This document shows, piece after piece, positions 1 through 11,032 of a DNA stretch of 64,000 nt. Made by a program: the position numbers and the translations under genes. The DNA comes from Umbelopsis ramanniana AG. Its lineage: Eukaryota > Mucoromycota > Umbelopsidomycetes > Umbelopsidales > Umbelopsidaceae. Position 1 is the first letter of the stretch, and each line of letters opens with the position of its first letter. A model generated the notes under the pieces. The model was given only the letters and a program-made list of their open reading frames with translations. It ran no database searches and was not told the origin of the DNA. The DNA lies in assembly GCF_025399195.1 (NCBI RefSeq), contig NW_026252102.1, positions 306,710 through 370,709 of the forward strand, read 5' to 3'.

Positions 1-326
1 TTGTGGAACCTTTCGCATGATACTTCGAACTTCGGTTTGTATACTCTCTATTTTGCTGCCTGACTCGGGAATATTGGAATAGTGCATTACATTGTTGTCG
101 TTTGTTTGGTTCTTGGCATGGGCCTATATTTTGGAACATTAGCAACAGGTGTGGCGGCAATGGCAGTGGAGGAGAACAACTAACATACCTGAATGGACTG
201 GACAATGGGTGGATTCGACAGCATCCTGGCTACTCCTGGTTTAGCGACATTGGCGCTCGCAACTGAAGCAACAGCTTTCACGGTAGCACCAATATCCTTG
301 AGGTGAGTGAGTATTCGCTTTGCCAT
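1..326 (-). CDS. Partial gene running off the left edge, function unknown
   Basis: A minus-strand start codon at 326 opens 46 codons ending at 189 (begins MAKRILTHLKDIG, ends PPIVQSIQ). They are followed by a good donor, GTATG, at 188. The next exon probably lies within the first 60 bases; an acceptor near position 54 keeps the frame open to the edge, but this join is uncertain. The visible peptide is basic and alanine/valine-rich with no domain I recognise. It could be a mitochondrial or otherwise targeted N-terminus. It is divergent from the LRR gene to its right and shares a promoter region of about 1.1 kb with it. Confidence 0.35.
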
Positions 327-1424
327 AGTGCACAATGCAATCGACAGTCAAAATAATTAAAAACGCGGGCAGGGACCATCGCGATAATTGCAAGTCACAA
401 GCCAAAGCTTAGTTTCACGCTGCAGTAGCAATAGCATGAAAGGTGGAAGATTGAGTAGACACCTGAACGTCGAACTTTTCCACCGGAACATATGACAAAT
501 CCTCACGATTATTTCGCTCTGTCCAAACTTAAACTATGAGAGTAGTTCAGATATAGCACCAAAGTAGATCGTGAGACATAATTAGAAGTTATTGCTGAGT
601 CCATTAACGCCAGCAAGTATGTCTATACTATGTATTTCCTTCAAACTGGTAAACTATCAGCAGGTATTTCTAAAGTTTTCCTGCCAATTTCCGTTCTTCA
701 CCATCCAAACTTGATGAGGTACCAAGCACCCTGGTTAAAACCAGGAGCACCCATGATTCATCCGGGAGGATATGTACAGTCTTTTATGTTTGCATTTTCG
801 TCCGACGTACCGTATTTAACAACAGCCTGTGATACACTTATACCTTCACCTTCTTCTCTGTGAGCATATATGACTGATATAATTTCTCCTGCCCTGCTTT
901 ACCGATGATCGCGAGAATGAATTTTTCAAGCTCTCCGCTGGTCATGATTATATCAAAATTAAATCATAATAACATTGGCTCAAAATAATTTTGAATCAAC
1001 AGACACTAGTAAAATCAACACAACCCTTTCTACCAAACAAACCAGGCTTTCTTTTGCCATGGTTTGGATCATCTGAGATCGTCACAAGAGCACTTGCATT
1101 GTAACCTGGCCAAACATGAATGATCATAATAATGCTTACATTGACTCATTATTTCGAAAACAACCGAGATTAATACAAAGGAATATGTTTTTACAAACGA
1201 TGTTTTCATTAATTGGCAGCCCATAGTATGTTGGGTAAAACGAAAGGAGGTAAAACCCTCAAAAGCTGGGTCAAGTTGGATTCATGTGACGCAGTGAATA
1301 AATTTTATAGTGCCTCCTAATAAGTAATCAGATCTTTTTCCCGCATTATTTATCTGATCATTATTTTTTTATTCTTGCCTACCCACCCTGGTCTGAACAC
1401 TTAGTGACCCTTCCTCCACTTTAA
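327..1424. other. Intergenic, divergent promoter region
   Basis: About 1.1 kb of AT-rich sequence between a minus-strand start at 326 and the LRR gene start at 1425. A 77-codon open frame at 630-863 has no recognisable content. I see no RNA gene or repeat. Confidence 0.5.
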
Positions 1425-3548
1425 ATGCCACGGCATCACATACCATCCCGATTGCTCGAACGAGCACTCACAGGGGTTATCAGTGATGATGCTCCAAATG
1501 TGGAATTGGCCAATGTTGGGAAGCCCACTACTATACCATCATCCGAACAAACCGACATGCTGGACATTGAGGCTTGCATTGACCAACCTGACCTAGCTCC
1601 CCTTGGTCGGCATGTTGTGAAAGAAAGAAAGCATGGAAAGAGACATCATGATCGATCGTACCGACAGTCCCTTCACCGATTCTTATTATCCCAAGAGGAA
1701 GATTCGTCGGTTGGAAACGTTATTATACAAGACTTGACCATAGACAATACCTCTCTCCCTCATAAGAAGCTTGGAACATCCAGAGATACTGGCTCTACTA
1801 TTATGTTACGTCGTAGGAGACTCAACACGAGCGAGTTGGAGTATAAATTAGCTTCTATCACGAAAACGGGGGCTTTGTCAGCAGACTCCCTTACAGCCGA
1901 CACCACGACGAAAATTCCACTGGATCAAAGCAGCAGCGGTTACTCCAATGTAAAGGAGCTGGATGTTTCAAGAAATCATATTGCCAATTTGCCTGCAAAT
2001 ATCACTCTGTTTGCTTCCCAGCTTCGTATTTTAAACTTATCAAACAACCTTCTCACGAGTTTTCCACAAGAGATACTCGCCTTCCGAAACCTGGAGGTCT
2101 TGATGCTTTCTCAAAACAAAATATCAGGTCCAATGCCAGAAGAGCTACCTCTATTAATTCCCAATCTGAAAACCTTGCGTATCAGTGCCAACTTGATTAC
2201 AGAATTACCGGCCACTATCAGCAATTGGCGTAAAATGAAGAGTCTCGTTCTAGGATCTGTGTTTGGTGGTAATCTTATTGAAAGTATCCCGGAAGATTGC
2301 ATCAGTGCGATGCCATTGGAAGAATTGGATTTGTCTCATAATCAACTCAAGAGCTTACCCGAAGACTTTGCTGAAGGTGCAAACTTAATGGTTAACCTAA
2401 ATCTTTCAGACAACCAACTGGAAACACTTCCAAGATCGATTGGATTGTTCAGGAACCTTAAAAGCTTAAACCTTTCCAAAAATCACCTTACTAGCCTACC
2501 CATCGACCTCGTCAATCTCGACAATCTCGATATTTTGGACGTTAGCGAAAACCTTTTATGTATCCTACCTGGCGATATCCTGGAATTTATGCGAAAAACT
2601 ACGCTGATGATCACTGGTAATCCCCTTTCAAGACCTGGCACATGTGATCTCAAAGCATTAGACACTGCACCAGATAACTCATACATGAAGATAATTCGGA
2701 AAATGTCTCAGAGAGCTGTAGCAACCAGGAGTAATGTTGTTGAATACGAACAATGTGGCCCTAATGGCATGGGATGTGAAAGTTCTCCGAATTCTCTTAT
2801 GTCGTCCCCATTATTATCGCCCCACCTCATGGATGATGACGCAGCCATCGATCATGAATTAGCATTCCACGCTCGTCAACTCAATATTGGCGGTTCACGA
2901 CCCAGCACCCCTATCAATGGATCTACAGCTTCAGACTATTTTGTCAACGATATGGCTGGCTTGTCAAGATCTGCCAGTCTACCAGTTCCACAATTAATGT
3001 CCTCTTCGTCATCCACATCATCATTATATTCCGCCCTCACAGATTCCGATGGTGAACAAGGTACTAGTCCAACATCACTTGGTGATGACATGATAACTTC
3101 CACCGTGGCCTCACCGGATGAGCCTAAGCTACCTGTCCCACAACTCGATTGTGAAACTGCACCGCGACTAGTAAATTCTCTAAGAGAACTGGCCTCTCGG
3201 TCAGTCTTTATGCACAAAATACCATTCCGCCTTGATGATATACCCGAACCAATCCTTTCGTATGTACAACCTGGAGCGGCTCGACCATGCGCACATTGTG
3301 GCAAGCCTTACGTCAAGGAATGGCTATCGTCGGTTCAAGTTAAGAGCTTTCGTGGCCATCCAGCAGTCGTACGAAGGGTTCGGTTTTGTTCTGAACGCTG
3401 TTGGAATTACTGTGTAAAAGAAGACCAAGATATTGATATTGATCTGGAAGAAGCTACCTCTCAAATTACCGATACAGTTGTTTGTGTTAATGGCCATCCT
3501 CGACCATCTGTATGTGCTTTACCTACCGATTCTGATACCATAGCATAG
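1425..3548 (+). CDS. Leucine-rich repeat protein with C-terminal CxxC/CxxxC zinc-like module
   Basis: A single uninterrupted exon of 707 codons. Residues 1-170 are polar and probably disordered. About nine leucine-rich repeats of the LxxLxLSxNxLxxLP type run from about residue 173 to 405, for example LRILNLSNNLLTSFP and LKSLNLSKNHLTSLP. A serine-rich linker follows. The C-terminus has C621AHC followed by CSERC near 654, a four-cysteine arrangement that could bind one zinc. LRRs of this kind are protein-interaction scaffolds; the combination recalls fungal signalling or morphogenesis LRR proteins such as Sog2, but I cannot assign an orthologue. The first ATG of the open frame is used and no intron is needed. 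The gene runs in the same direction as SEC6 downstream. Confidence 0.85.
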   Translation: MPRHHIPSRLLERALTGVISDDAPNVELANVGKPTTIPSSEQTDMLDIEACIDQPDLAPLGRHVVKERKHGKRHHDRSYRQSLHRFLLSQEEDSSVGNVIIQDLTIDNTSLPHKKLGTSRDTGSTIMLRRRRLNTSELEYKLASITKTGALSADSLTADTTTKIPLDQSSSGYSNVKELDVSRNHIANLPANITLFASQLRILNLSNNLLTSFPQEILAFRNLEVLMLSQNKISGPMPEELPLLIPNLKTLRISANLITELPATISNWRKMKSLVLGSVFGGNLIESIPEDCISAMPLEELDLSHNQLKSLPEDFAEGANLMVNLNLSDNQLETLPRSIGLFRNLKSLNLSKNHLTSLPIDLVNLDNLDILDVSENLLCILPGDILEFMRKTTLMITGNPLSRPGTCDLKALDTAPDNSYMKIIRKMSQRAVATRSNVVEYEQCGPNGMGCESSPNSLMSSPLLSPHLMDDDAAIDHELAFHARQLNIGGSRPSTPINGSTASDYFVNDMAGLSRSASLPVPQLMSSSSSTSSLYSALTDSDGEQGTSPTSLGDDMITSTVASPDEPKLPVPQLDCETAPRLVNSLRELASRSVFMHKIPFRLDDIPEPILSYVQPGAARPCAHCGKPYVKEWLSSVQVKSFRGHPAVVRRVRFCSERCWNYCVKEDQDIDIDLEEATSQITDTVVCVNGHPRPSVCALPTDSDTIA

Positions 3549-3883
3549 AACAAATTTTCATTCGATGCATGCCATATTTATGACCATCCTCCATCGTTGA
3601 CTTTCGATGCTCATCTATAACCTCCATTCCTCTTTGAGATGTAATATAGACTTGTACCATACCCTTTCATTTGCTAATAAACATACCAGACTTGGCTTTG
3701 AAAATGATTTGTTCAGTTGCACATTGACGCATTTTCTTTTCCTTCTTTCGCCTACCATCTCATATCAATTTTCACTCTATCTCATCGCAGTGACCAACAT
3801 TCAAATCGCCCTGTGTGCTTCACGATATGTTGTCAGGATAAAATGGATCGACTGCCATTAATTTTGCGTATAAAATTTCCAGA
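3549..3883. other. Intergenic, LRR gene to SEC6
   Basis: 335 bp of pyrimidine-rich sequence likely to hold the 3' end of the LRR transcript and the SEC6 promoter. Short open frames here overlap each other and encode nothing recognisable. Confidence 0.5.
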
Positions 3884-6266
3884 ATGTCTAAATCTGGCCT
3901 GTTCAAGCAGCTTTCCTCCTTTCAACGTCCGCGCCTCATGGAAGATGCCAGAGAATTCGCTGTGGGCAAACTCGCAGAGCTGCTGAAGCATCCAGACGAC
4001 TTAAACGGCAAGGTTACAGCACTGAGGCGCAAGTTTGCCAAAGAGAAAGCTTCCATCGACGCGCAACTCAATTCTGGGGCTCAATCGCAATTGGACAATG
4101 TGCAAGAAGGGCTAGAGACTTTACTAAATTCACAGCAGCAATGTGAGATGATAAATGTCAACATGCAGAAGATCGATAAACTTTGCTACGGTGCTCGAGG
4201 GATGATTCAAGACTTTCCTCGCATCAATAAGGTGAGCTCATTTTACGCCATCTCGAAACATCATAGTTGCATTCCCCGACTTATGGTTCAAACCACCTTG
4301 TTTATCCTACTAGATATCCATAGTGCATCAGAATTTCTTAGCGACCTATGAAAAGGTTGTGGCACTACAGGAACTACACGATAAACTGGAACATGCTCAA
4401 TCTATGTTTGAGCGCTTACGAGAGGACATCTTTGCGCCTCAAGATACCCTTCTCCATGTGCATTATGAACTGTTTAAGCTGGAAGAATTCCGCGATCAAA
4501 CCATGCATCAGGCACGAGATTCACCACAAGATGTGATTATCACCTTGAAGAAATATTTTAGAAATGTGGATGCTCTATCCGCTGATTTCACGCAGCATCT
4601 GTGGAATTTGACTCGTCATCTGCTGGAATTAGCTCAGAATCATGGTGAGACCACCATTGTCAAGTTGGTCAAGATTATAGAGACTGAAGAGCATGCAGAC
4701 GAAAAGGCCCTAGCAGCACGACATGCTCAAAATAGTCACCACGATATGGACACAGCTGGAGGCACTAAATGGCGGTTAGCGGAAGGAAGTCCTCGAACTA
4801 TCAAATCCTATCGTGTAGAGTTTCACGAGCGACTACGGGAATCCATTCAGGAGCGATTTGAGGCGCATTATGCTGAATACAAAGATGCAGAAGATTGGAT
4901 TGGTGCGTTTGATGCAACTGACTTCATCTTCAATGAATTGGATATTTGCTTTGACAAATTGGTCCCTCTATTTCCCAAAAAGTATAAGATCTTCCCATGG
5001 TTTGTGCTCGAATACCACAGACACTTGTATGAACTCCTCAATCACATTGTCAATCAAGACATGAATGCCGCCACGATTCTGCGACTAATGCGATTTGTTC
5101 GAGATTACTATGCCATTATGAGTACTGAGCTAGGAGTCACGGAGGAGTTGCTGGAACCACAGTTGCTCGACGGTCAGGAACAAGCATTAGTAGACGAATA
5201 TCTCAAATTGGTTCGTACTACTCTAGTTGATTGGACGTCCAACCTCATGCAAGCCGAGACACGCAGCTTTTGTCAACGAGAAGATCCTCCAGAAGTGCAT
5301 CAGGATGGTCAGTACGGTATGGCTGGTGCTGTTGATATGTATCAAATCATCAGTGACCAAATCGATGTGGCAGCCGACGCAAATCAAGGCAAATTGCTTT
5401 ACCACGTTGTATCAGAGTGTCATAAGGTCATGAAAGACTCTCAGCTCATGTGGAAGAAATTGTTGGATTCAGAAATGCGCAAACAGCTCGAGTCACCTGA
5501 AGAGGCTCCAGAAGGGTTTGTTGATTATGTGATTGCACTGTCGAACGACATGATGAAGTCTGCCGATTTCGCTGAGAGCAAAACTTCCAAAATCATGCCT
5601 ATGGTGGATGCACGATATAAGAGCCAAGTTGAAGACAAGTTAAATATGGCGGTGGATGGCTTCTTACAGACCGCTTCTCTAACTCGCGACATTCTTCTGC
5701 GACTTGTTTTCAATGACATTCAACCTATCTTCGGTGACCTTTTCACAACGCGATGGTATGAAAATCCTTTGATCGGATCGGTAGTAGAGACTTTAAAGGA
5801 CTACTGTCAGGATTTCCAGGGACATTTGAATGATTATTTGTTCACCAAATTGATTGACGATATGCTCGACAAGTATCTCATCCTCTATATAGAATCAATG
5901 CGACGAAAGACTGCCAAGTTCAAGATACCTTCGTGCCTGGACCAAATTGGAAAAGATGTTCGGATATCATTTAACTTTTTTGCCAAGTATAAGCCCATCG
6001 AAGAACTACAGGTCCAATTTGAAGCACTAGACTTAATTCATAGTCTTCTCAAGAGCAACAAGTCTGTTATATACGTGGACTACTATAACCTTCGACATGC
6101 TTTCCCGGATATACCCCTTGCTTTTGTTGAAGACCTACTTAGCAAACGTGATGATTTGGACAAAGCTTCACTAAAGGAGATTATGGAAGGGATTAAGGCT
6201 AAAAGTCGGGAATATGAAGCCGATGCGAATGCTCCACCGACCATCTTTAGTCGTATCAAATGGTAA
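3884..6266 (+). CDS. SEC6: Exocyst complex subunit Sec6
   Basis: Sec6 (EXOC3) is a core exocyst subunit that tethers secretory vesicles to the plasma membrane, which in a hypha means the growing tip. Exon 1 is 3884-4231 (116 codons) and exon 2 is 4314-6266, joined in phase 0 by an 82-bp GT-AG intron, giving 766 residues, the usual Sec6 size. The N-terminus is a long coiled coil with the family pattern (heptad-rich residues 40-190, e.g. MQKIDKLCYGARGMI). The rest is the all-helical rod with the conserved Sec6 region near RWYENPLIGSVVETLKDY and the C-terminal DLIHSLLKSNKSVIYVDYYN segment. Identification rests on this recognisable architecture and sequence. Nothing in the gene looks broken. Confidence 0.9.
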
Positions 6267-6272
6267 ACGCGT
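6267..6272. promoter_or_regulatory. Perfect MCB element ACGCGT
   Basis: ACGCGT abuts the SEC6 stop codon and lies 278 bp before the MDC1-like start. In fungi this motif is bound by MBF-type G1/S activators. A role for the BRCT gene is plausible but inferred; a single site can also arise by chance. Confidence 0.3.
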
Positions 6273-6549
6273 ACCAGAAGGTTTGCAAAATTTATTTGCA
6301 GTGTAACTCATAATAAGATCAAACATAATAAAATAAATGAAGGCGAAGATGAGAAAGAATAGTGATTGAAAGTAGTACCCCATCGCTACCTTACGGGCCA
6401 TTTCGCAGAGACTGACGTCTTTTCATGCAAAGCTAAATGCCTGCCTTCCAATTTTATTTTTTTCCAAATTGCATATAATATCAACAACCCAGCAGGAGGA
6501 CTCACAAAAAACAAGGTAGCTGATTTGGTTGCTACACTCCAATATTGAC

Positions 6550-8542
6550 ATGTCTGATAAGCATTCATCAACACCACCGAGGAGTCGCGCAGAAGGAAGT
6601 GAAGTAGGTGTAGCGTCAGGTTCCTCAGATGATGCGGCCACTTTGTCATATACTGCATTTGAGCCATCCATGAATCCAACACAAGATTTGGCTGTGGGCC
6701 ACACCACGTTGGAATGGACAGCAGCAGAAGCTGTACAAATGTCGGCGCAGCGAACCGCCACGCACTCGCTTCCTTCGCTCCTGTCCGGCCCGGACGAAAA
6801 TCGACAAGCTGTACCGACACAACCCTTGATCCCCCCATCGAATAGCGTGGTTTGGCACGCATCCGATCACTCAATTTCCCAAGGCTCCACTCTCACAGCA
6901 ACGTCCAAGGAATATCTTAGTTCCTCCGATATCAGCCAAAGGTCGCAAGCAAGCATCTTACATAATGTACACTATCATTCCCCTTTAGAACAATTACAAC
7001 AAAGACGTGCACAGCAATTGATTATACCAGCCAGTCGACCAGAACTGGTCCCTGAAACGTCGTCTGTGGGTACCTGGTCCGACCCAGAGCATACACCAGA
7101 ATTCCCGCGGCATTCAACGGCAGAAGCGTTCTGGTCTACTCGAGGACACTTTTCTTCATCATCCGAATCCAACATGTCACCTCCGTCAACTTCACGACAT
7201 TTGGGACGAGAAATATCTGGCCTGTCCAATATCTCGTCGCTGTCCCATCAAAGCACCGAACGCGAAGAAGACACCACCACTTCTTCACGGCATAGCCACG
7301 CCTCGACGGGTCAGCACGTGGTGCAAAGCTCACAAGGTTCGTATGCTCAAGAGAGTTATGAAGAACATGCCAGAGAAGAGCCACCTGAAACGCCAACTGT
7401 GGTACGGAGAGCAATGTATGTGCAAGGCACGTTCATAGAAGAGAACGTTACTCCAGAAATGCTGAAGCACACGGACGAAGACATTGTTTGGAGCTCGTCT
7501 CCTAGTCAACGCGCAGCCGCACGACACCGTCAAAGCCAATCGTCCCAGCCTCCATCTGAATCACCTTTGAAACGCACGGCTCAGCGCAAGTAAGTAAAGC
7601 GAAACTACATTTCATTGCCTTATGCATGCACGTTATGGAACGGGAGAACTTACATATGATACTGTAGACGAGGCGCCCAAGCTCCACATACGCAAATGAG
7701 CTTACGGTCCACATCCAGCGCACGCAGCCAGCGACGCCATTACAAGATTTTATTTACAGGGCTTGAAAATGGCCCATCGCTCACTCGTGTAAGCGCTCAG
7801 AGTGCAACCTTGCCTAAAACAAAAAAAAAAAACACAAAACAGTTGCTGACCATCTTCTTAGGACAAAAGTTTGGTAGATCATTTAGGCGGACTGCTTGTG
7901 GATGATTGGCATGAATGCAGTCATCTAGTGACTGAAGAACTTCGCACCACCATACGATGCCTTTGCGCCGTGGCGGCTTGTAAACCAGTTGTGTCAGTTG
8001 ACTGGATACAAGCATGCCGAACAGAAAGTCGGTTTGTTGGTAAGTAAAGCATCAGGGGGTTGTCATATTCCTGTGAGTGATTCCAACCACCCTGGGTGAC
8101 CCTTGATTGTCACACAGATGAAACGCCATACCTGATCAGACCCATCCCATCTCAACCTGTGTTTCAAGGCAAGCGACTTTTCCTGACCGACAAAGGCGAG
8201 CTTAGTAAATCGGACTTCCGCGAGCTAGTGACGGCTGGAGGTGGCAAGGTAAGCAGAGAGGATGGAGGGGTTGAACCGTTTACCACTTTTTCATGAAAAA
8301 CCAAAGGCTTCATGACAATAAAAATAATAATAATAATAATAAACCCGGCCTTTATTTTCTCACTTTGCAAATTACAACGGATGCTCCTCTAGGTTCTACA
8401 TCAAGAACCTTCTGAACACTACGACGACATCCTCATCTTTGGCATTCCTACTCAGCACGATAAGCAACATATGCGACTCAAGGCACTGCGGTACTCCATC
8501 TACACCAAGTCAGAACTGATCAGAATGATTCTCGTATTATAA
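6550..8542 (+). CDS. MDC1-like checkpoint mediator with SQ/TQ cluster and tandem BRCT
   Basis: Five exons join in frame: 6550-7589, 7668-7788, 7862-8039, 8118-8248 and 8393-8542, giving 539 residues. The C-terminal about 190 residues form a tandem BRCT unit. The first BRCT starts at YKILFTGL, with LGG, CSHLVTEELRTTIRCLCAVA and PVVSVDWI, the pattern seen in MDC1/PTIP/Rtt107-type mediators that read phosphoserine on damaged chromatin. The second BRCT is short (GKRLFLT to FGIPTQHDK). The first 346 residues are disordered and hold nine SQ/TQ sites, typical of ATM/ATR (Tel1/Mec1) substrates. No FHA domain is present. It probably acts in the nucleus in DNA-damage signalling. Which mediator (MDC1, Brc1, Crb2 or other) it matches best is open. 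Confidence 0.8.
8304..8345. repeat. AAT trinucleotide microsatellite inside an intron
   Basis: A short run of about seven ataat/aat units sits in the fourth intron of the MDC1-like gene, which is 144 bp and thus longer than its other introns. It is probably neutral. Confidence 0.7.
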
Positions 8543-9217
8543 ACGCAGCCAATAAAAAGCTGCCTCACAATTGCAAGTGCGACCGTAGAATTTCAATGCC
8601 CGATTAACACAACAGGCTCCGTTCACCCATCTGACTTGCCGCAGCAAATTTAAAACCCAAAAGCTGCGTGAAAACTGGTGGCTTCCGTCACTGTCACCAG
8701 CAAGCATTTGTTCATGAAGCACTTTGCAACCGAACATAGAAAGAAAATAAAAGCACAGAGGGTTATTCAATAAAAATAAAGGTCACTTCAGCAGAATGTC
8801 TAGATAAGGCTTGCCGGTCAGGTTAGGGCACCTGCTATATATGAACAAGAGACGTCACCCTAGTCAAAGACTTTTTCAGCATAAGCCACTGATACTGCGG
8901 GAAGAGAGGGCAAAACCACTTTGGAAGCCAACTTTGACCCCCCTTCTTGTTCTGCTACATCTCACTTTTCTGCTGTCAGTCGAACAGATTCCCATCATCA
9001 TTGCGATTTCTTGCCCATTTTCAAACAACTTGAACAACCACTGAACTCAAACAAGCTTTAAGCCAACTCAACACCTCTTTACCTCAACTTATAAACTAGC
9101 AACCATGTGCCCTTTTCGAAAGTAGATAATCCTCCTCTCCTTACAACAATTACGCTTATATATATACATATACCATCCAAATCATATATATAAGGAGAAC
9201 CAAATAATCGCCTGTCA
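8543..9217. other. Intergenic, BRCT gene to cyclin gene
   Basis: 675 bp. The right half is rich in CT and TATA-like tracts (around 9160-9195) and looks like the promoter and leader of the cyclin gene. Short open frames have no family signature. Confidence 0.5.
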
Positions 9218-10526
9218 ATGACCACCTCAGAATTTCATCAACATGCTGGGGCCTTTACGTGGGACAACCGCCATGGGCCTCACCAGCTGGTGGATTTTCC
9301 ATCACACCTCTCATCCGACCTTCACCACTACTCTTTGAGTAACATCCACAAACCTACTACTCTTCATTTCACCCCGGTTGCTGACCAGGCGCCTCAGCGA
9401 CCTCACATCTCCACCCTCAAGTCTTGTAAATATCCCTCTCTCAAACGCCAACCAGAACAACAAAACACCTCTCAACGACCATCTGTTGGTGCTGCTACCG
9501 GCTACCAACATTTCATGAACAATGATCGTCAGGAAAGATCAAAGTTTGTCGACAAACTGATCGGTAAGTTGCCGTGCATTTTTCTTTCTTTTTTTTCCTC
9601 TTTGGTCAGCGTATGACTTTGTCCAGCCTCCGGTCCAACTGGCTAATCTTGTATGCACTTCTTTCCGGTTCCCAGAAACCACCGCAACTGTCATAGAGTC
9701 CATCTGGCCAAGCAACACTGCGAGTGGACGAAAAGAAGTGATTCCTACCAAAAGCTTTATTCAGGAAGTGTTGAAGCGATCGAAAACCACCTATTCGACC
9801 CTTCAAACCGCCTTGTTTTACCTTTTTCGGATTAAAAACATCATCATCGCTCGACTCGAGCAAAGAGCGGCGTCTGGCAATACTGCAAAGCGAAACAGCA
9901 GTCAATATAGTACTGATGACTATATTTGCTGTGGTCGACGCATGTTTTTAGCTTCGTTGATGGTCGCATCCAAGTATCTTCAAGACAAGAACTATCGTAA
10001 CAAAGCATGGGCCAAGATATCCGGCCTGGACATCAAAGAAATTAACGGTGCAGAAACTGCGTTTCTACACATCATTGATTACCGACTGTTTATCAGCAAG
10101 CCTACCTTTGATCGATGGTTCACCTTGTTGAACTTGCATGTTGACCAAATGCAACAGCAAAACCAACTCTCAACCTCGGACGATGCAAAGCCTTTGAGAG
10201 TGTATCCTTCTCCTTCGAATCCTGTTCGCCATAGTCCTTATCGGAAACCCGTTCAGCAACACTATCCTTCACCACCTAATTCCATTCATGAATATGACAC
10301 CCTGTCACCCAATGCTGCTAGTCAACTGATGTTTACCTTACCCGTGAGTTTTGACAACATTACTGCTTCCTTTTGGAAAAAAAAGGTCGATATTAAACGA
10401 CAGATTATTATTTTTTTTTGAAAAATCTAGGAAAATGTCAGATATAGCCCATCTGATGAAGAGGAAATTACTTCTTCAGCCGTGCCACTGCGGTCTGATG
10501 AAATGACTCCCCCTTATGCACTGTAG
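9218..10526 (+). CDS. Pho85-type (Pcl) G1/S cyclin
   Basis: Three exons, 9218-9563, 9676-10343 and 10431-10526, give 369 residues. The N-terminal about 110 residues are low complexity. The cyclin box spans about residues 110-275, with KFVDKLIE, TKSFIQEVLKRSKTTYSTLQTALFYL, CCGRRMFLASLMVASKYLQDKNYRNKAWAKISGL and LHIIDYRLFISKPTFDRW. This order is typical of the Pcl1/Pcl2/PclA group that activates the cyclin-dependent kinase Pho85 in G1 and polarised growth. The C-terminal tail is rich in SP/TP dipeptides and has YPSPPNS-like motifs that could be CDK sites. The second intron is T-rich before its acceptor. Assignment to the Pcl family is firm; the exact member is not. Confidence 0.88.
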
Positions 10527-11032
10527 CGTGAGAATGAAGAAAGATGGGGAAAAAAAGAAGTATCCTATCCAGTGCTCTAAAGCATTGGCTACACTTGCGA
10601 TGATTTTTTTTTCTCTTATTTTATTACTTGGTTTTCTTAAGTTTGCTTTTTTGCTTTACGTTTACTTTTTGCTAGATTAAAAGAAAGTGACATAACTCGC
10701 TTACCAATTTTCTTCAGTTAGCTAGCTTAACATTCTTTTTTTTTGGCTACTATGTTTCTTTTCCATTTTTTTTTCCTTCTTCTTATTCTTTTAAAACGGA
10801 TTTTGAGGTACTCTTAGGTGTTTGTGTTCTCAAAAAAAGGCATGAAATAAAAACATTCAAAAATTATTAATGCCCCTGGCTCCGGCCGTTACTGCGGTGG
10901 GATTTCTTCAGAACACGCTAAAGAGTTACTCATCGACACAGAACCTAAATTTTTTTTAAAGGCTACTACATGTACTATTGAAGTTTCTTTTTATTGTATT
11001 TACGGGTTTATCTTTCAGTGGCAACAAAGGTT
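10527..11032. other. Convergent intergenic region
   Basis: About 500 bp, very T-rich, between the cyclin stop and the aminotransferase stop. It presumably holds both 3' ends. No gene seen. Confidence 0.5.

Noticed and set aside
6386-6874. A 162-codon minus-strand open frame
   Set aside because: It overlaps the start of the MDC1-like gene antisense and has no recognisable sequence; the sense exon is clearly coding.
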